Positions 60,973 through 64,000 of a stretch of 64,000 nucleotides of DNA are shown one piece after another. The translations under genes and the position numbers were made by a program. The notes beneath the pieces are model-generated. The model did not search any database and was not told the origin of the DNA. It saw only the letters and a list, made by a program, of their open reading frames with translations. Position 1 is the first letter of the stretch. Each line of letters starts with the position of its first letter. This DNA is from Pseudoalteromonas lipolytica (GTDB lineage Bacteria; Pseudomonadota; Gammaproteobacteria; Enterobacterales; Alteromonadaceae), in the NCBI RefSeq assembly GCF_900116435.1, contig NZ_FPAZ01000007.1, forward strand, positions 1 to 64,000, written 5' to 3'.

Positions 60973-62640
60973 CGATTTTGGTATCGATTTCATCTTATAC
61001 ATTTGCTTATCAGCCATGGTAAGCAACTCTTTCACATTTTTGCCATGATGCGGATACAGCGCAATACCAAAACTTGCACTGACAGGCTGGGCAGTGGCAT
61101 AGTTTTTTGCAATTACTTCCACCGCTTTTTGACAACGCAATGCAATTTCTTCGCATACTTCAGGCTTTACTAAACTAGGTAGTACAATCACAAATTCATC
61201 ACCCCCTATGCGTGCAAGAATATCTTGCTCACGTAGCTGTAACGCTATCTGCTGGCTAATCGTAAGCAATAAACTATCGCCTTGTTCATGCCCAAAGGTG
61301 TCGTTAACCAATTTAAAGTTATCAAGATCAAGGTAAATTAACGCAAACTTAGGGTTATTTGCCGTTGTACTTTGCGTGATTGCACGTAACTGAATATCTA
61401 ACCCTCGTCGATTAAGTAACTTAGTAAGCGGGTCTTGATTTACCAGCTCAGTTAATAATTGACGTTTTTCAACTGCCAGCGAAATATCATCAAAAGCACC
61501 TATGTAATGACTTACACATCCTTTTTCATCATATAAAGCATCGATAGAAAGCAGCTCTGGGAAAATTTCGCCCGATTTACGCTTATTCCACACCTCCCCC
61601 TGCCAGCGACCTTTACTCAGTAGTGTTGCCCACATTTGTTGGTACACTTCTTTTCCTTGTTTTTTAGCTGAAAGTATCGCTGGACTTTGGCCTACCACTT
61701 CAGATTTACTGTATCCGGTTATTTGTTCAAATGCGGGGTTAACATCGACAATGCGTGGCTCTGGGGTTGTAATTAAAATTCCTCGACTGGTGGTTGAAAA
61801 GACGGCGGTTAACAATTTTATTTTTTCATTACTCGTCACTTCTTCACTGACATCTTCTAAGTAACCATTCCACTCAAAACAACCATCATGGCGCGCAATA
61901 GGCGACGATTTACCTTCAACCCATATGAGCCCTTTTTTTGGGTGATTTACCCGATAGATTTGATGCCAGTCACATAATTCAACTCGCGAACGCTCAATAC
62001 TTGTCAACACACGAGGCAGATCATCGGGGTGTATTACCTGCATGGCAAAAGCATCAGACTCTTTCAATTGATCTGACGTACAACCATAAATTTCTATTAC
62101 TTTTGACGTTGTGAAAGGAAATGAACCGTGACCTTTTTTATCTATTACATACTGAAAAACAAGGCCCGGTAAGTTATCAGTAAATTTTTGCAGTTTGTTA
62201 TGTAAAGACTCTATTTCGCACTCTTTTCGCCACTGATTGGTTATATCTATATGAACGCCAAACATCCATTCAGGCTCCCCCTCTTCATCCCATGTTTGCA
62301 CTTGGCCTTTATCGAGTACTTTAATCCAGTGCCCTTTTTTGTGCTTCATTCTGACTTCGCATATATAGCGCTCAGTTTCGCCACTAAAATGGGCTTGAAG
62401 GTGTCGATGCGATTTTTCGAGATCATCAGGGTGTGCATGCTCAAGCCACGTATCAATAGAGACCGGCTGTAAGTCAGCTAAACTATAACCAATAATTGTC
62501 GCCCACTTTTCATTAAAAATGGTTTCACCTGTTTTTATATTCCATAGCCATATCCCCGCATCGCTACTATCAAGTATAAGCTGGGCGATGTCTATTCCGA
62601 GCTTCGACTGGATCCCCTCGTATCCTTTACTAAATGCCAT
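60958..62640 (-). CDS. Triple-PAS GGDEF diguanylate cyclase, cytoplasmic
   Basis: A 560-residue soluble signalling protein. PAS 1 (about 22-135) opens LDSSDAGIWLWNIKTGETIF and ends with a PAC-like segment. PAS 2 (about 160-270) begins LPGLVFQYVIDKKG. PAS 3 (about 280-385) begins TTSRGILITTPEPRIVDVNPAFEQITGYS. GGDEF (about 395-555) has NQDPLTKLLNRRGLDIQL, DLDNFKLVNDTFGHEQGDSLL and ARIGGDEFVIVLP. It should produce c-di-GMP in response to a signal sensed by the PAS modules. ATG 62640 has AAAGGTT upstream. It follows the DASH cryptochrome gene on the same strand (112 bases), so co-transcription is possible. Confidence 0.92.
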   Translation of the reverse strand: MAFSKGYEGIQSKLGIDIAQLILDSSDAGIWLWNIKTGETIFNEKWATIIGYSLADLQPVSIDTWLEHAHPDDLEKSHRHLQAHFSGETERYICEVRMKHKKGHWIKVLDKGQVQTWDEEGEPEWMFGVHIDITNQWRKECEIESLHNKLQKFTDNLPGLVFQYVIDKKGHGSFPFTTSKVIEIYGCTSDQLKESDAFAMQVIHPDDLPRVLTSIERSRVELCDWHQIYRVNHPKKGLIWVEGKSSPIARHDGCFEWNGYLEDVSEEVTSNEKIKLLTAVFSTTSRGILITTPEPRIVDVNPAFEQITGYSKSEVVGQSPAILSAKKQGKEVYQQMWATLLSKGRWQGEVWNKRKSGEIFPELLSIDALYDEKGCVSHYIGAFDDISLAVEKRQLLTELVNQDPLTKLLNRRGLDIQLRAITQSTTANNPKFALIYLDLDNFKLVNDTFGHEQGDSLLLTISQQIALQLREQDILARIGGDEFVIVLPSLVKPEVCEEIALRCQKAVEVIAKNYATAQPVSASFGIALYPHHGKNVKELLTMADKQMYKMKSIPKSLPFG

Positions 62641-62752
62641 AGTTAACCTTTTGAGTTGGATCACGGTGAAAAAGTAAGCCTTTATTTCTATTTTAGATAA
62701 CAAAATAAAAAAAGACTAAAAATGACATTTAGATTTTTGATTTAAATTAAAA

Positions 62753-64000
62753 TTACTCATTTAAGGGCCAATCTGCAGCATCGTATATATCAACAACACG
62801 ACTCACTGTTTTATCACCTTGCCATTTGCGAATATAACACCCTGTTGGGTCATATAATGCCGTTTGCTTGTTAATGTGGAAATGACGCCCACCTCGCGGA
62901 TCCACGCCAACTCCTGCAATATATTGCCAGTTACCCCAGTTCGCAGCGACATCATAGTCAATGAGCTGTTGCTCAAAGTAAGCCGCTCCAAAACGCCAGT
63001 CAACCGCTAACTCATTGACCAAACAACTGGCTGCAATTTGCCGCGAACGATTCGAAATATAGCCCGTCTCATTGAGCTCATGCATTATTGCATTTACCAG
63101 TGGAAAAGGAGTGGTTCCTTGGCACCAAGATGCAAAACGTTGACTATTAAATGTTGTTAGCGGCGCCGTTTTTTTCTGCCCTTTAAAGCGATATAGCTGT
63201 CTGCCAACATGCTTAGCATGCCACTTAAAATACTCACGCCAGAGTAATTCAAATTTAATCCAATACGTTGACTCATTCGCACCATTTATATGCTCATAAT
63301 GTTCAACCTCAGCATACACTTGTTTTGCACTAATAGACCCACCCGCAAGCCACAAACTAAACTTAGTCGTGTTACTGAAGCCGTCTAATTCATTACGTGT
63401 TTCTTTGTAGCAGGCCGGTGCGGGCGATGAAAAATAGTGCTGGCAATGTTGTTGAGCAGCAAACAAGCCACCAGACACACTTTCAGGCTCTGTCACTGCA
63501 TCTGGGATTGGTTGAGCTGGGCAAAGCTGCACTGGGTGTGGCAAACGCGAAACCGCATCACGCGGTGCAGCAATAGCCGCAGGTTCTGCTTCAACTTTTT
63601 TACGAAAAGCCGTGAAATTTTTTGGTAAATCTGCAACTGAGAACGGTAAATCAGGTGCTGTAAATAAAGTGTCTTGCTGGTAGGTTTTAATGTCAAGTTC
63701 TGGGCATAACTCAGTTATTTTTTTAAGCTGTTTTTGCTCGTAATAGCCCACTTGCTCTGTACAGACAAGCGTTGAAATACCATGTTTTTTTATACGTTCG
63801 TGAATAACCACTTCGGGCTCACCTGTGACCACATGTAAGGTTTGCCCAAGCGCCTCCACAGCGTTAGAAAAAGCCTGTAGGCTCTGTATTAAAAAACGAT
63901 ATCGATGCTTACCAACAGGCCGTTGCTGATAATTGCTTTGTTTAAACCACCTAGGCTCAATCACATAAATAAGGTCAAGTTCACCGTTAAAGTGTTCAAG
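62753..64000 (-). CDS. DASH-type cryptochrome, partial (N-terminus beyond window)
   Basis: The frame is open to the window edge, so at least 415 codons are present and the true start lies outside. Visible features are the antenna-domain part LDLIYVIEPRWFKQS, the FAD-domain start FSNTTKFSLWLAGGSISAKQVYAEV, WIKFELLWREYFKWHAKHVG, LVNAIMHELNETGYISNRSRQIAASCLVNEL, and the DASH hallmark GVGVDPRGGRHFHINKQTALYDPTGCYIRKW. DASH proteins repair single-stranded cyclobutane dimers or act as blue-light sensors. A GTG at 63964 is not the real start because coding features continue upstream. It is the second photolyase-family gene in the window. Confidence 0.92.
   Translation of the reverse strand, partial: LEHFNGELDLIYVIEPRWFKQSNYQQRPVGKHRYRFLIQSLQAFSNAVEALGQTLHVVTGEPEVVIHERIKKHGISTLVCTEQVGYYEQKQLKKITELCPELDIKTYQQDTLFTAPDLPFSVADLPKNFTAFRKKVEAEPAAIAAPRDAVSRLPHPVQLCPAQPIPDAVTEPESVSGGLFAAQQHCQHYFSSPAPACYKETRNELDGFSNTTKFSLWLAGGSISAKQVYAEVEHYEHINGANESTYWIKFELLWREYFKWHAKHVGRQLYRFKGQKKTAPLTTFNSQRFASWCQGTTPFPLVNAIMHELNETGYISNRSRQIAASCLVNELAVDWRFGAAYFEQQLIDYDVAANWGNWQYIAGVGVDPRGGRHFHINKQTALYDPTGCYIRKWQGDKTVSRVVDIYDAADWPLNE

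Noticed and set aside
1..64000. CRISPR arrays, tRNA or rRNA genes, prophage or integron modules
   Set aside because: No regularly spaced repeats, no cloverleaf-like or rRNA-like stretches and no phage structural or integrase genes were seen by eye; a dedicated scan was not possible.

Overview
The window looks like chromosome from a marine gammaproteobacterium of the Alteromonadales, most likely Pseudoalteromonas. This is inferred from the moderate-to-low G+C and from gene content: many lipoproteins, three TonB receptors, two S9 peptidases, MgtE, LctP, PrpE, AzoR, YghU and small family proteins such as DUF2986 and DUF2256. No rRNA, tRNA or CRISPR array was seen. Coding density is high, and most genes are single units or short pairs separated by clear rho-independent terminators.

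Layout. 1-326: the end of an ISAs1-family insertion sequence cut by the window edge, with its transposase N-terminus and terminal inverted repeat. 0.4-18.6 kb: housekeeping and accessory metabolism (HdeD-like and MscS membrane proteins, M3 peptidase, amidohydrolase, DMT exporter, lipoprotein phosphodiesterase, dienelactone hydrolase, a LysR/DJ-1 divergent pair, rhomboid protease, EEP nuclease with a SpoIIAA-like protein, YghU, MFS, S9 peptidase, AzoR). 18.8-25.4 kb: photolyase/cryptochrome overlapping DUF2256, a carboxyethylornithine-synthase-like enzyme, OsmC, an M20 dipeptidase and an AraC-GyrI regulator. 25.5-30 kb: an OprC/NosA-type copper receptor, a universal stress protein and an MFS carrier.

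30.3-34 kb is the most unusual region. A 1084-residue protein joins a winged-helix DNA-binding domain, a STAND NTPase, one membrane helix and a TPR tail. It is followed 17 bp later by a small protein of unknown function and preceded by a near-perfect palindrome. The last part of the large gene is markedly richer in A+T than the rest. 34.1-41 kb: a PAS-GGDEF protein, a TonB receptor, two secreted proteins and MgtE.

41.2-47.7 kb reads as a phosphate-starvation, phytate-use locus. A TonB receptor and a two-domain beta-propeller phytase lipoprotein lie opposite an AraC regulator and a degenerate GGDEF membrane protein. The divergent intergenic region carries one Pho-box-like 7-4-7 element in each direction, each with a -10-like hexamer exactly 10 nt downstream.

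47.7-64 kb: lactate permease, a YqaA protein, GGDEF cyclases, a TMEM143-family protein, an S9 peptidase, a divergent ROK regulator/FucP-like sugar carrier pair with a 13-3-13 operator-like palindrome, two tandem small membrane proteins that look like distant paralogues, PrpE, a DUF2799 lipoprotein, a triple-PAS GGDEF protein and a DASH cryptochrome running off the window end. Four GGDEF-family proteins in 64 kb suggest heavy use of c-di-GMP signalling.
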